From CAZLWF01 sp031972835 (GTDB lineage Bacteria; Patescibacteriota; Minisyncoccia; Phycocordibacterales; UBA9973), in contig DALYDX010000018.1 in NCBI GenBank assembly GCA_031972835.1, positions 1 to 14,790 of the forward strand: a stretch of DNA of 14,790 nucleotides, in the 5' to 3' direction. The number at the start of each line of letters is the position of its first letter. The stretch's first letter is position 1. Under the pieces are notes generated by a model, which saw only the letters and a program-made list of their open reading frames with translations, did not search any database and was not told the origin of the DNA. Shown piece by piece: positions 7,179 to 14,276 of the stretch. Position numbers and translations under genes: made by a program.

Positions 7179-7580
7179 TTATCTTGGTAATTTTTTAGTA
7201 ACGATTTCGGTTACCTTACTAATAACCTCACTTGGTGTACTGGAAGCCTTTACGATATAACCTGCCACTCCTAGAGCTTCACCACGTTCTATGTCAGACT
7301 GCTGTCCACGATTTGAGAGGACAATCTTCATGGATGTCTCGGCAATCTTCTCGTCACGTAGTTTCTCCAAAAGCTCAAAACCATCCATACCTGGCATAAC
7401 TATATCAAGCAATATCACATCAGGAACTACTCCCCCTTTTAATTTGTCGTATGCAGGCATAGACCCTAGAGATGTATCCACGGAGAACCTTGGTTCCTGG
7501 CCAAACTTAATAGCATACATATCGAGCAGAAAGTTGTCGTCGTCAATGATTAAGATTTTATATTTTTTACTATCGTCCAT
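7179..7580 (-). CDS. Stand-alone response-regulator receiver protein (CheY/PilG-like)
   Basis: This is a single receiver domain with no output domain, 133 residues from the ATG at 7580. An in-frame TTG at 7589 would add three residues, but the TATAAT at 7592-7597 would put transcription start at about 7585, which favours the ATG. Key residues (ATG numbering) are the acidic pocket D13-D15 in IIDDD, the phospho-acceptor D59 in DVILLDIVMPGMDG, S89 in the Thr/Ser switch position, and K111 in YIVKAS. All are present, so it should be phosphorylated by a histidine kinase, none of which lies in this window. It sits between pilB and pilT, 2 bases from pilT, suggesting control of pilus extension and retraction, as PilG/PilH do in proteobacterial twitching systems. 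That role is inferred from position. Confidence 0.92.
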   Translation of the reverse strand: MDDSKKYKILIIDDDNFLLDMYAIKFGQEPRFSVDTSLGSMPAYDKLKGGVVPDVILLDIVMPGMDGFELLEKLRDEKIAETSMKIVLSNRGQQSDIERGEALGVAGYIVKASSTPSEVISKVTEIVTKKLPR

Positions 7581-7591
7581 AAGCTTCAATA

Positions 7592-7597
7592 ATTATA
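7592..7597 (-). promoter_or_regulatory. Possible internal -10 element before receiver gene and pilT
   Basis: The minus strand reads TAGTATAATTATTG, with a consensus TATAAT in the gap between the pilB stop and the receiver start. No good -35 was found, and an A+T-rich gap can give such a box by chance. If used, the transcript would begin only a few bases before the ATG at 7580. Confidence 0.3.
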
Positions 7598-7623
7598 CTA
7601 TAACCCCACAAAAATTCACTATT

Positions 7624-9360
7624 TTATAAATCATTATAAATCTCCTGAAATGGTAGTGTACCTTCAAGACTTTTTATTATGGCATCTTCTTTCATAGTGA
7701 GCATCCCCCCCGCTCGGGCAACCTTGTATATCTCTCCTTCTACTGGATTGGTCAATATAACGTGTTGCATTTCCTTGTTTACCGCAAACATCTCAAATAC
7801 CGCCATACGTCCACGTGTTCCATTTGGACATTCAGCAGATGGAGTAATCTCGTACATTTTATCGAGTTTTGGTATTAGTGACCTGTGAGCATCTGGAAGA
7901 TCTTTGAACTGTTTGTCTATCAATTCTTTTGTTGCTTCATCCATCGGAACTTCTTTGCGAGAATCTGGACAAACTACACGAGCGAGACGCTGGGCAATAG
8001 AAAGTATAAGTGTCGGTGCAATCAAATACGGATCGACTCCCATGTCGACAAGACGCGGTACTACACCTATAGCAGAGTTCGTATGCAAAGTTGAAAGAAC
8101 CAAGTGTCCAGTTAGCGCCGCTTGGATCGCAAGTTGTGCTGTTTCTTTGTCACGGATTTCTCCCACCATTATGATGTTTGGATCTTGACGCAAGATAGAG
8201 CGGATTCCTGAAGCAAAAGTGTATCCAATCTCTGGCATGACTTGAGATTGGTTCACATCAGGAATCTGATACTCCACTGGATCTTCGAGTGAAACCACGT
8301 TTGATTTCTCGCGATCAATTTCGTTCAACATAGAATACAGGGTTGTGGACTTACCTGAACCAGTCGGACCAGTCATGAGTATGAGTCCATATGGTTTTGC
8401 GAGAGCTTCTTTTATAAGTTTGTAGTTATGTTCTGATAGGCCGATTTCGCTTAGCTTTTTTACTCCACGCGAAGGGTCGAGAATACGCATCACAACTTTT
8501 TCTCCATAGTATGCAGGGAAAGTTGAAACACGGAACTCAACTTTTCGTCCAGCAATCTTTGTCGCAAAACTTCCGTCTTGAGGTTTACGTTTTTCATCAA
8601 GTCTGAGCTTGGCCATGATCTTGATACGTGCAACTATACCCGCATAAACATTCAAAGGTAGTATCAAGCTAGTGTGTAATACGCCGTCAACACGAAATCT
8701 GACTTTTACTTTGTCTCCAGTATTTTCTATGTGTATATCAGATGCATTACCTTCAGTTGCATGACGAAGTATCACAGCAACAACTTTTATAATCGGAGCA
8801 TCTTCGACGATCCTCTCCTCTTCTCCTGGCTTTAATTTTGCTTGAATATTTCTATCCTCAACCACAACATCAGTCGTATCGATATTTTCCATCTCCTTGT
8901 CGATTTCTGATATAGCTTCGTCGACTTCCCCTGTAAGACCTTCGTAACTTTTCAAAATACTTTCAAAAGCAGAACTAGCGATCAGGAAAATCTTGTATGG
9001 AATGTTTAGTTTTGATGTTATGAACTGTATCGCGTCTATCGCACCGATGTTGTCTGGATTCACCATGCCTACTTCAAGCACTCCGTCTTTTAGTCCAAGT
9101 GGCACAAACATATAATGCTTTGCGGCATCTTCTGGAATATATTTTAAAGTATCTTGAGTAACAAGCTTCAAGTCTACATCTTTTGTAGGCATCTTGAAAA
9201 ACACTCCTTTCAATTCCAAGAGTTTTTTCTCATCGAGACCAAGCTCAATGAGCTCTGCGTCTATATTGCCTCCGTGCTTTTCTTCGGCAAGACGTACGAC
9301 TTCACTTATTTGATTGTCTGTAATGATACCTTGTGATGCAAGGCTTTCTAAAAAAGTCAT
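7624..9360 (-). CDS. pilB: Type IV pilus extension ATPase PilB (GspE family)
   Basis: PilB is the hexameric ATPase that drives pilin polymerisation. The 578-residue length is normal. An N-terminal MshEN/T2SSE-N-type domain (about 1-140) precedes the ATPase core. Motifs are Walker A GPTGSGKST (331-339), the Asp box LEDPVEY (358-364), Walker B IIMVGEIRD (396-404) and the His box HLVLSTLHTN (419-428). The RFRVDGVL stretch (221-228) belongs to the N2 domain. Most PilB/GspE proteins carry two CxxC pairs for zinc near the C-terminus; here only C464 (CPDS) and C511 (ECPNGTRGR) remain, so the tetracysteine zinc site is degenerate. The gene starts 17 bases after the pilP-position gene and lies 43 bases before the ATG of the receiver gene. 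The ATG has no Shine-Dalgarno. Confidence 0.96.
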   Translation of the reverse strand: MTFLESLASQGIITDNQISEVVRLAEEKHGGNIDAELIELGLDEKKLLELKGVFFKMPTKDVDLKLVTQDTLKYIPEDAAKHYMFVPLGLKDGVLEVGMVNPDNIGAIDAIQFITSKLNIPYKIFLIASSAFESILKSYEGLTGEVDEAISEIDKEMENIDTTDVVVEDRNIQAKLKPGEEERIVEDAPIIKVVAVILRHATEGNASDIHIENTGDKVKVRFRVDGVLHTSLILPLNVYAGIVARIKIMAKLRLDEKRKPQDGSFATKIAGRKVEFRVSTFPAYYGEKVVMRILDPSRGVKKLSEIGLSEHNYKLIKEALAKPYGLILMTGPTGSGKSTTLYSMLNEIDREKSNVVSLEDPVEYQIPDVNQSQVMPEIGYTFASGIRSILRQDPNIIMVGEIRDKETAQLAIQAALTGHLVLSTLHTNSAIGVVPRLVDMGVDPYLIAPTLILSIAQRLARVVCPDSRKEVPMDEATKELIDKQFKDLPDAHRSLIPKLDKMYEITPSAECPNGTRGRMAVFEMFAVNKEMQHVILTNPVEGEIYKVARAGGMLTMKEDAIIKSLEGTLPFQEIYNDL

Positions 9361-9377
9361 ATCAATATTGTAAACAA

Positions 9378-9998
9378 CTAGTTAGTTGTACTACTAGTCT
9401 TCCAAGAAACTGTCGATCCGTATACTGTCTGTCCACCGATTTTTGCTGCAGCTTTAAAGAAGTAAGTAGTATTTTGTGTGAGTCCAGTGAGAGTTGCAGA
9501 ATACGGACTAGTACTTCCTAAAAGATGAGTAGTCTCAGCTCCGAGAGATTCTGTTAGACCCCACTCAAACCATCTTTCAGTCGCAACTGTACCTGACAGT
9601 AGCGCACCTTGTAGTGTGGTTGTAGTAGTGCCGATAGGCGCTGGTGTATTTGTAATAACACTAGGACTAGTAGCAACAGATGTTGGTGATAGATCAGTAC
9701 CGATAGGAGCAAATGGATTTGGACGACCTTGATTGCCAAGTTGCACTAAAGTGATTGAAAAATCTTGGAGTTTTGTAAAAGTACTAGCATTAAATATATC
9801 TCCATCTAGTTTCAAAACTTGTAGGTTTAGGAGTGTATCTACAAATTCATCCCCTATTCCAGGCTCTGATGCAGCAGAGGCTCCGACAGTAGAAAGTGTT
9901 CCAGTAGAATCTTTCTTTTTATTGACTACCGAATACCCGATAGCAAGAATTGCAATTATTACAGCAACAGTTATTAGTTTTTTTATAATCTTGCTCAT
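9378..9998 (-). CDS. Membrane-anchored pilus-operon protein at the pilP position, with fibronectin III-like tail
   Basis: The 206-residue protein has an N-terminal membrane anchor (about 7-25), a linker, a short segment with GRPNPFAPIG at 91-100, a Thr/Ser/Pro-rich spacer (about 101-128) and a C-terminal beta-rich segment (about 130-202). The last part carries FEWGLT, YSATLTGLTQNTTYFF and a closing VSWKT strand, a pattern like fibronectin type III or related Ig-fold modules. The GRPNPF element recalls the GR-DPF segment of PilP in proteobacteria. The gene sits where pilP would be, 2 bases after pilO and 17 before pilB. It is likely a PilO/PilN partner facing outside the membrane. I would not call it PilP without a profile match, because the C-terminal domain differs. 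Confidence 0.72.
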   Translation of the reverse strand: MSKIIKKLITVAVIIAILAIGYSVVNKKKDSTGTLSTVGASAASEPGIGDEFVDTLLNLQVLKLDGDIFNASTFTKLQDFSITLVQLGNQGRPNPFAPIGTDLSPTSVATSPSVITNTPAPIGTTTTTLQGALLSGTVATERWFEWGLTESLGAETTHLLGSTSPYSATLTGLTQNTTYFFKAAAKIGGQTVYGSTVSWKTSSTTN

Positions 9999-10000
9999 AA

Positions 10001-10585
10001 TTAATTTTTTAGCCAGTATGTTTTAATCTTAATATTGTACTTATAGAAATCTTTACTCTCTGAAGCGGTCGAATCAAAAGTAATACCTTGGACATCTACG
10101 ATACGCAAGTCAGTCTCTAGGTCAGCCAAAAATTTCTGAAAATTATCGTATGATGCCTGTGTTGAGAAACTCAAGTCGAAGTCACCTATATCCCTACTTG
10201 TCGCAGATAGATTTACTCCGCCCTCAGCTACAACACCATCTGCAGAAGTAGTATTTTTATTGCTATCCACATCAAAAGCTACGTTTGTGATAGACATACC
10301 GTAACGAGATGCTATGTAATCAATCTCCAAAATCAAACGTATATTGTCTACGTTGTCAGGTAAAAGTTTTCGCAGTCTCTCGACATCTTCTGGTGCAAAT
10401 TCGTTATACTTTGCAACAAGCTCATCGCGACGTTCTTCGAGTTGCTTGGAGTTAGTCAGTGCCTCTTCATAAGTCGCAACCTCAGCCTTGAGATCTTTGG
10501 TAGTTTTATAAATCGGATTTGTTACACCGAAAAATATACCCATAGAAGCGACGAACAAAATGATTGGAAAAATAAATCTTGCCAT
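10001..10585 (-). CDS. pilO: Type IV pilus alignment protein PilO
   Basis: PilO forms an inner-membrane heterodimer with PilN and links PilM to the rest of the machine. The 194-residue protein shows the family plan: one N-terminal membrane segment (about 5-22), a coiled-coil-like region rich in Glu, Lys and Leu (about 27-62), the LRKLLPDNVDNI stretch followed by a helix to ASRYGMSI (about 71-98), and a C-terminal ferredoxin-like domain with FDLSFSTQASYDNFQKFLADLE spread over about 136-158. It lies 2 bases after pilN and 2 bases before the pilP-position gene, so translation is probably coupled. Sequence conservation is low, as usual for PilO, but position, topology and the LLP motif agree. Confidence 0.88.
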   Translation of the reverse strand: MARFIFPIILFVASMGIFFGVTNPIYKTTKDLKAEVATYEEALTNSKQLEERRDELVAKYNEFAPEDVERLRKLLPDNVDNIRLILEIDYIASRYGMSITNVAFDVDSNKNTTSADGVVAEGGVNLSATSRDIGDFDLSFSTQASYDNFQKFLADLETDLRIVDVQGITFDSTASESKDFYKYNIKIKTYWLKN

Positions 10586-10587
10586 AA

Positions 10588-11304
10588 TTATGGGGTTACT
10601 TGATTAGTAGTAACAGGACTTGGTGTCGGTGTGGTTGTCGCAGTCGTATTAATTGTCGGCGCAGAGCTTGTTGTATCAAGCGGTACGGAAGACCCCTCAC
10701 CTGCAACAGCAGATCTTGCTACAGATTCAGTATATGAAAGATATGCTGGATCAACTGTAAACGAAAGATCGAAGTTTACTTTTCCGGTTGGATCTACAAG
10801 TAAGTTTGAAAATAATGGATCCTTTATGTATTTATTTTGTAAAAACATATCTGATTGAAGTGCTATAGGAGTGTACCCACTTGCAGACTGACCGCGCAAC
10901 TTTACATTGATAGCCCCTCCATTATCTTTCATGATCTCATAATTCATACTACTGTAACGAATAGTTTTTAGAGTCAGAGTCTCAAGTGTTTCAAATATCG
11001 GTGTAACTACTATGTGATTGGACAAAACACTTTCTGCCGCACTAAGTCTGCGATCTAGAGTTTCAAGATCAGTGATGAGTGATGGTTCAAAACGAGCTTT
11101 AGCTTTTTCAAGCTGGTCGGACATGTTAGTAACTTGCTTGGTTAGTGATGCTCTATAAAAATAAACTCCTCCAGCACTTGCGAGTGATGCAAAAAATACT
11201 AGCGTAGCAAAAAACACAAGAATACTCGCTGGGCGACGAGTAACTACACGCTCTTCTGCGAGAGATTTCTTTGGTATAAATGATGTTTGAAATTCCTTAT
11301 CCAT
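10588..11304 (-). CDS. pilN: Type IV pilus alignment protein PilN
   Basis: PilN is a single-pass inner-membrane protein whose cytoplasmic tail binds PilM and whose outer domain pairs with PilO. From the ATG at 11304 it has 238 residues: a cytoplasmic tail with FQTSFIPKK that would dock to PilM, a membrane segment at about 26-46, a coiled-coil-like region (about 52-80), a folded domain to about 195, and an unusual Thr/Ser/Pro-rich end (about 205-238). An in-frame GTG at 11319 would add five residues; I prefer the ATG because the family usually starts close to this FQTSFIPKK element. The gap from pilM is 80 bases, the longest within the run, and a weak TACAAT at 11339-11344 could give some separate expression. 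The low-complexity tail is longer than typical. Confidence 0.87.
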   Translation of the reverse strand: MDKEFQTSFIPKKSLAEERVVTRRPASILVFFATLVFFASLASAGGVYFYRASLTKQVTNMSDQLEKAKARFEPSLITDLETLDRRLSAAESVLSNHIVVTPIFETLETLTLKTIRYSSMNYEIMKDNGGAINVKLRGQSASGYTPIALQSDMFLQNKYIKDPLFSNLLVDPTGKVNFDLSFTVDPAYLSYTESVARSAVAGEGSSVPLDTTSSAPTINTTATTTPTPSPVTTNQVTP

Positions 11305-11384
11305 GTTTTGTGAGCACACTCGCCCATGACATTCTTATATTGTAATACGAACAAAGTGTTATGTATAGAAAATAGTGTGTAAAA

Positions 11385-12530
11385 CTATGCTGATTCTTGA
11401 AGCTTACGCAAAGCAAGTCCTGCTGCAACTGCAAATTCTGGACCTGCACTCTCGAGTACTGCATCTAGAAATGCTGGAGCCTCAACTTTATCAAACGGAT
11501 GAGCAAGTACTACTTCACTCCTGAGTTGTTCAGCCGCACGTTCTTTGAAACCTTTCAACAGCACTCCCCCTCCAGTCAAGATAACTTTACTGATTGTTTT
11601 TCCATATTGTTTTTCATAGTTAAGTATCACAGAGTTCGTCTCACTTAAAATATAATCAACTTGGAGTAATATGATCTCTGGAATATTTGGATCTTTTGTA
11701 TTTCCAAAAAGACCAAACTCTCTCTTCATTTGTTCAGCTTGTAGAAACGGTAACCCGAGAGACTTTGAAAGTGAATTTGTAATGTCCTGTGAACCTCGAT
11801 CAATACTATGAAACTTTCTGACGACGCCGTATTCAATAATAGATAGTTTTGTTTTAAGTGCACCGAGATCGAGTATGAGTACAGTCGAAAGCTCCCTGCC
11901 AAAACTACTTCTGATGCTTGAAAAAAGTTCAATCTCAAAAAAACTCGCAGAAAAATTGGTCTTCGATACTATCTCTCTGTATTTTGTGATCGTGTCATTG
12001 TGAATCGCTGCAACAAGCACCTCTGTTTTTGGTGACTCCTTGATAAGTTTGCCATCTGAACCAACAGTTCCGTCTAGTGCTGAATCTCTTTTTGGAATTG
12101 GCCAATAGTCGAGAGAGACCTCAGAAATCGGAACAGGAATATATTTGCGAGCTTCTGTAGGAATAATAGTTGCGAGTTGTTTTTCATCTATGATTGCTGG
12201 AAGCTCGATCAAGAACACAAGACTCGCTGATGCAGGTATAGCGATAGCAGCGTCTTTTGTAGTTATACCGGCCTCACGCATCACATCGGTGAGTGCTAGA
12301 GCAATTTTCTCAATTGGAAGATTTGTTGTCTGTCCTACTACCCCACCGTCAACATATGGTCCGAGTGAAAGAGCGCCGTAAGTTTCAAGTACAGCCTTGG
12401 CCCCCTTTTTCTTGAGTTGAACAACTTTTATAGCTGAAGAACCAATGTCGATACCCACAACGCTTCCCCCTGATTTACTGGAAAACATTGAAAGCCCGTC
12501 TTGTAGAATCTTGGAAAATGGATTTGTCAT
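11385..12530 (-). CDS. pilM: Type IV pilus assembly protein PilM (actin-like ATPase)
   Basis: PilM is a cytoplasmic actin/FtsA-like nucleotide-binding protein that recruits PilN and communicates with the ATPases. The 381 residues show the actin-family motifs in order: phosphate-1 VVGIDIGSSAIKVVQL (24-39), the characteristic PilM segment IPTEARKYIP (123-132), phosphate-2 LILDLGALKTKLS (218-230), the adenosine motif VILTGGGVLLKGF (316-328), and the closing FAVAAGLALR (366-375). It heads the pilus run and is divergent from comF, with an extended -10 (TGATATAAT at 12549-12557) about 20 bases before the ATG. The leader would be about 12 bases and has no Shine-Dalgarno. Confidence 0.96.
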   Translation of the reverse strand: MTNPFSKILQDGLSMFSSKSGGSVVGIDIGSSAIKVVQLKKKGAKAVLETYGALSLGPYVDGGVVGQTTNLPIEKIALALTDVMREAGITTKDAAIAIPASASLVFLIELPAIIDEKQLATIIPTEARKYIPVPISEVSLDYWPIPKRDSALDGTVGSDGKLIKESPKTEVLVAAIHNDTITKYREIVSKTNFSASFFEIELFSSIRSSFGRELSTVLILDLGALKTKLSIIEYGVVRKFHSIDRGSQDITNSLSKSLGLPFLQAEQMKREFGLFGNTKDPNIPEIILLQVDYILSETNSVILNYEKQYGKTISKVILTGGGVLLKGFKERAAEQLRSEVVLAHPFDKVEAPAFLDAVLESAGPEFAVAAGLALRKLQESA

Positions 12531-12548
12531 ATAAAAATTAGTATTTGT

Positions 12549-12557
12549 ATTATATCA
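12549..12557 (-). promoter_or_regulatory. Extended -10 promoter of the pilM operon
   Basis: The minus strand reads TGATATAAT, a perfect extended -10. It is 18 bases upstream of the pilM ATG at 12530, within the 43-46-base gap shared with comF. A partial -35 (ATCACA, 12573-12578) lies 18 bases upstream and overlaps the comF start. The same nine bases precede the second pilin. Confidence 0.6.
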
Positions 12558-12576
12558 TATATACATATCATCTGTG

Positions 12577-13227
12577 ATGAACATAATACCTCGAATTATC
12601 GAATATATATTTCCCACTAGATGTCTTGAGTGTAGGCAATTTGGTGATATTTTATGCAAAAAATGCCTTGGAAAAATCCCGGAGTCGAATATTCCTGCCG
12701 ACAATTTTATAAATGCATGCTTTTCATATAAAAACAGCACGTTGAAATATGCTTTGTGGTTACTCAAATATCACGGCAGATTTACTATCGCAAAAATACT
12801 TGGCAATATATTGTACGAACAAAACTTAGACATTCTAGCCGAGAAAAAAATGTTTGGCTTGGGTAGTGAAGTACTTGTGGTACCAGTGCCCATAACAAAA
12901 AGTCGTAAACGTGGCCGTGGGTATAATCAGTCTGCACTACTTGCAAAAGCTTTTGTGGAAAATAGTAGTGAGGGAGAATTTATTTATACAGGTGAGATAC
13001 TTGAAAAAATCCGCGAAACTATTCCACAAGCGAAACTTCACAATCGTGCCGAGAGATTGAACAACCTACGTGGAGCGTATGCATTGAAAAAAGGAATCGA
13101 AGTAAAAGGTAAAAGCATAATCCTCGTCGACGATGTATCTACAACTGGCGCAACTTTAAAAGAAGCTCGTCGAGTACTCCGCGAAGCTGGAGCGAGAAAC
13201 GTCATCGCTCTAGTAGTGGCGCATTAG
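12577..13227 (+). CDS. comF: ComF family phosphoribosyltransferase (competence-associated)
   Basis: ComF proteins are needed for DNA uptake in naturally competent bacteria and carry a zinc-binding N-terminus plus a type I phosphoribosyltransferase fold; the precise reaction is not settled. Here two Cys pairs (C16/C19 and C27/C30 from the ATG) form the zinc element, KSRKRGRGYNQ (about 108-118) is the ComF signature, and IILVDDVSTTGAT (about 181-193) is the PRPP-binding loop with its paired aspartates. The length of 216 residues is normal. A GTG one codon upstream (12574) is an alternative start; the ATG at 12577 is preferred. It is divergent from pilM with about 45 bases between them. Together with the pilus genes it suggests a DNA-uptake set, although comEC and comEA are not in the window. 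Confidence 0.93.
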   Translation: MNIIPRIIEYIFPTRCLECRQFGDILCKKCLGKIPESNIPADNFINACFSYKNSTLKYALWLLKYHGRFTIAKILGNILYEQNLDILAEKKMFGLGSEVLVVPVPITKSRKRGRGYNQSALLAKAFVENSSEGEFIYTGEILEKIRETIPQAKLHNRAERLNNLRGAYALKKGIEVKGKSIILVDDVSTTGATLKEARRVLREAGARNVIALVVAH

Positions 13228-13235
13228 AATCTAGA

Positions 13236-13264
13236 TTGCTATGTCATATGTTTTCTGATATACA
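13236..13264 (+). promoter_or_regulatory. Probable promoter of the small lipoprotein gene
   Basis: TTGCTA (13236-13241) and TATACA (13259-13264) are separated by 17 bases, and the -10 is preceded by TGA (extended form). Each hexamer matches the consensus at four of six positions. It starts 9 bases after the comF stop and ends 17 bases before the lipoprotein ATG, so the gene probably has its own promoter. Confidence 0.45.
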
Positions 13265-13281
13265 TAACGAAATAGCACGTT

Positions 13282-13587
13282 ATGAGAAAAATAATATTCG
13301 CTCTATTTATACTATTTCTATTTTCCTGCACAGAAATCGGGAATGAAAAAACTCAATACGAAAGCTGTGAATGTGGAGATACTAAATATATACGTTTCAT
13401 AGTAAATAATGGATTGGGCTTTTTACAATACGAAGACTACCATGGGGTTATCAATATAAGACAACTACCCTACAATTCCTCTATTGAAGAAAAGTGGGAA
13501 ATTACCATCTGTCAATATTGGGACCACTGCAGAATATATAAAACAATAGTTTATGCCAATGAAATAGACGAGTACAGACCTGATTAA
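13282..13587 (+). CDS. Small putative lipoprotein, unknown function
   Basis: The 101-residue protein begins with a short positive N-terminus (MRK), a hydrophobic run and a lipobox LFSC with the acylated cysteine at C16, so it should be a membrane-anchored lipoprotein with a mature part of 86 residues. The mature part has five further cysteines (two in CECG, and later ones in ICQYWDHC), suggesting disulfides in an exported fold, and many aromatic residues. I do not recognise a family. Four of five arginine codons are AGA, like the large secreted protein at 1902-4859 and unlike pilC. The short hydrophobic run ending in LFSC is common in Bacteroidota lipoproteins, so transfer is possible. It has its own likely promoter and a terminator 8 bases after the stop, forming a one-gene cassette. 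Confidence 0.75.
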   Translation: MRKIIFALFILFLFSCTEIGNEKTQYESCECGDTKYIRFIVNNGLGFLQYEDYHGVINIRQLPYNSSIEEKWEITICQYWDHCRIYKTIVYANEIDEYRPD

Positions 13588-13594
13588 GTAAAAT

Positions 13595-13621
13595 AAAAAC
13601 TTCCTTTAGTGGAAGTTTTTT
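13595..13621 (+). terminator. Hairpin terminator after the lipoprotein gene, between convergent genes
   Basis: A 10-bp stem AAAAACTTCC (13595-13604) pairs with GGAAGTTTTT (13611-13620) around TTTAGT, with a T-rich end on the plus strand. The A-run on its left makes it usable on the minus strand too, where it would lie just past the stop of the gene at 13626. Confidence 0.8.
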
Positions 13622-13625
13622 AAAT

Positions 13626-14222
13626 TTACTTTTCAATCTTTTGTCGCAAACACAATATATACCGGTCTTCGGTGATATTGGTGACATAATGCATCGGCTG
13701 AATATTCTTATTCATGAACCCAGGCGCAACCATGAGGATACAGTTTCCAGGAATTGTTTTCTTGAGCCTAGAATTCTTGCGATCTCTATCGTCACATGTA
13801 TAGAATTCTCCACTACCACTTAAAACAACAAGTGCAATTAGATTCTTGAAATACGCATTGTCTCTGTGTGGAGTGATCCCTACTGAACCTTGTTTGTATT
13901 TATTTACGATAAATTCATTGAATCCAAATTCTGGATTGAACAAATCCAATTTGTATTTCTTGGACAAGAATTTAATCTTCTTGCTGAAACTACCAGAAAA
14001 CAATGCAAGCCCATTGGGAGAACCTACTTCAATCTCAGAAGACTCCATCTGCTGGTGCACCTTGTGTGTACCGACGTATTCAGGGCCACTTTTGTATTCC
14101 AAGACTCTAGCTTCTCGGAGTAGCTGCTTCCTGTCTGGCTCTCGGAGTAGAGGAAACGATACTGCATGCTCGATACGTAATACATCAATAATGTCTGTGA
14201 AATTTTCTTCTAAATTGAACAT
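13626..14222 (-). CDS. AlkB-like 2-oxoglutarate/Fe(II)-dependent dioxygenase
   Basis: AlkB-family enzymes oxidatively remove alkyl groups from nucleic acid bases, or act on RNA or protein. From the ATG at 14222 the protein has 198 residues (an in-frame GTG at 14228 would add two). Visible features are the substrate-side element FNEFIVNKYKQGS (about 101-113), the iron ligands H119 and D121 in TPHRDN, and H178 in QPMHYV. The 2-oxoglutarate-binding pair R187 and R193 is spaced as RxxxxxR in RYILCLRQ, which closely resembles AlkB (RYNLTFRQ). This spacing distinguishes AlkB from other 2OG oxygenases. An insert of basic residues (DDRDRKNSRLKK) precedes the last strands. The substrate cannot be told. 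A GNAT gene lies 54 bases upstream on the same strand. Confidence 0.85.
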   Translation of the reverse strand: MFNLEENFTDIIDVLRIEHAVSFPLLREPDRKQLLREARVLEYKSGPEYVGTHKVHQQMESSEIEVGSPNGLALFSGSFSKKIKFLSKKYKLDLFNPEFGFNEFIVNKYKQGSVGITPHRDNAYFKNLIALVVLSGSGEFYTCDDRDRKNSRLKKTIPGNCILMVAPGFMNKNIQPMHYVTNITEDRYILCLRQKIEK

Positions 14223-14224
14223 AC

Positions 14225-14256
14225 TCACTTTTTCTGTACTTTAGCAAAAAAAGTGA
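14225..14256. repeat. Inverted repeat overlapping the start of the AlkB-like gene
   Basis: TCACTTTTT (14225-14233) and AAAAAGTGA (14248-14256) form a perfect 9-bp inverted repeat with a 14-base spacer. It lies immediately upstream of the ATG at 14222 and next to a possible -10 (TACAAT on the minus strand, 14256-14261). No T-run follows a G+C-rich stem, so it is not a normal terminator; an operator or a leader hairpin is possible. Confidence 0.35.
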
Positions 14257-14276
14257 TTGTAAGCGAGAAGCCAAAA

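Noticed and set aside
7291..7629. Plus-strand open frame opposite the receiver gene
   Set aside because: It is antisense to a well-supported receiver domain and shows no domain features.
11339..11344. TACAAT between pilM and pilN as a separate promoter
   Set aside because: No -35 and no extended -10; too weak to list as a feature in an A+T-rich gap.
13846..14244. Plus-strand 132-residue open frame opposite the AlkB-like gene
   Set aside because: The minus strand carries the iron and 2-oxoglutarate motifs; this frame is a reverse-strand shadow.
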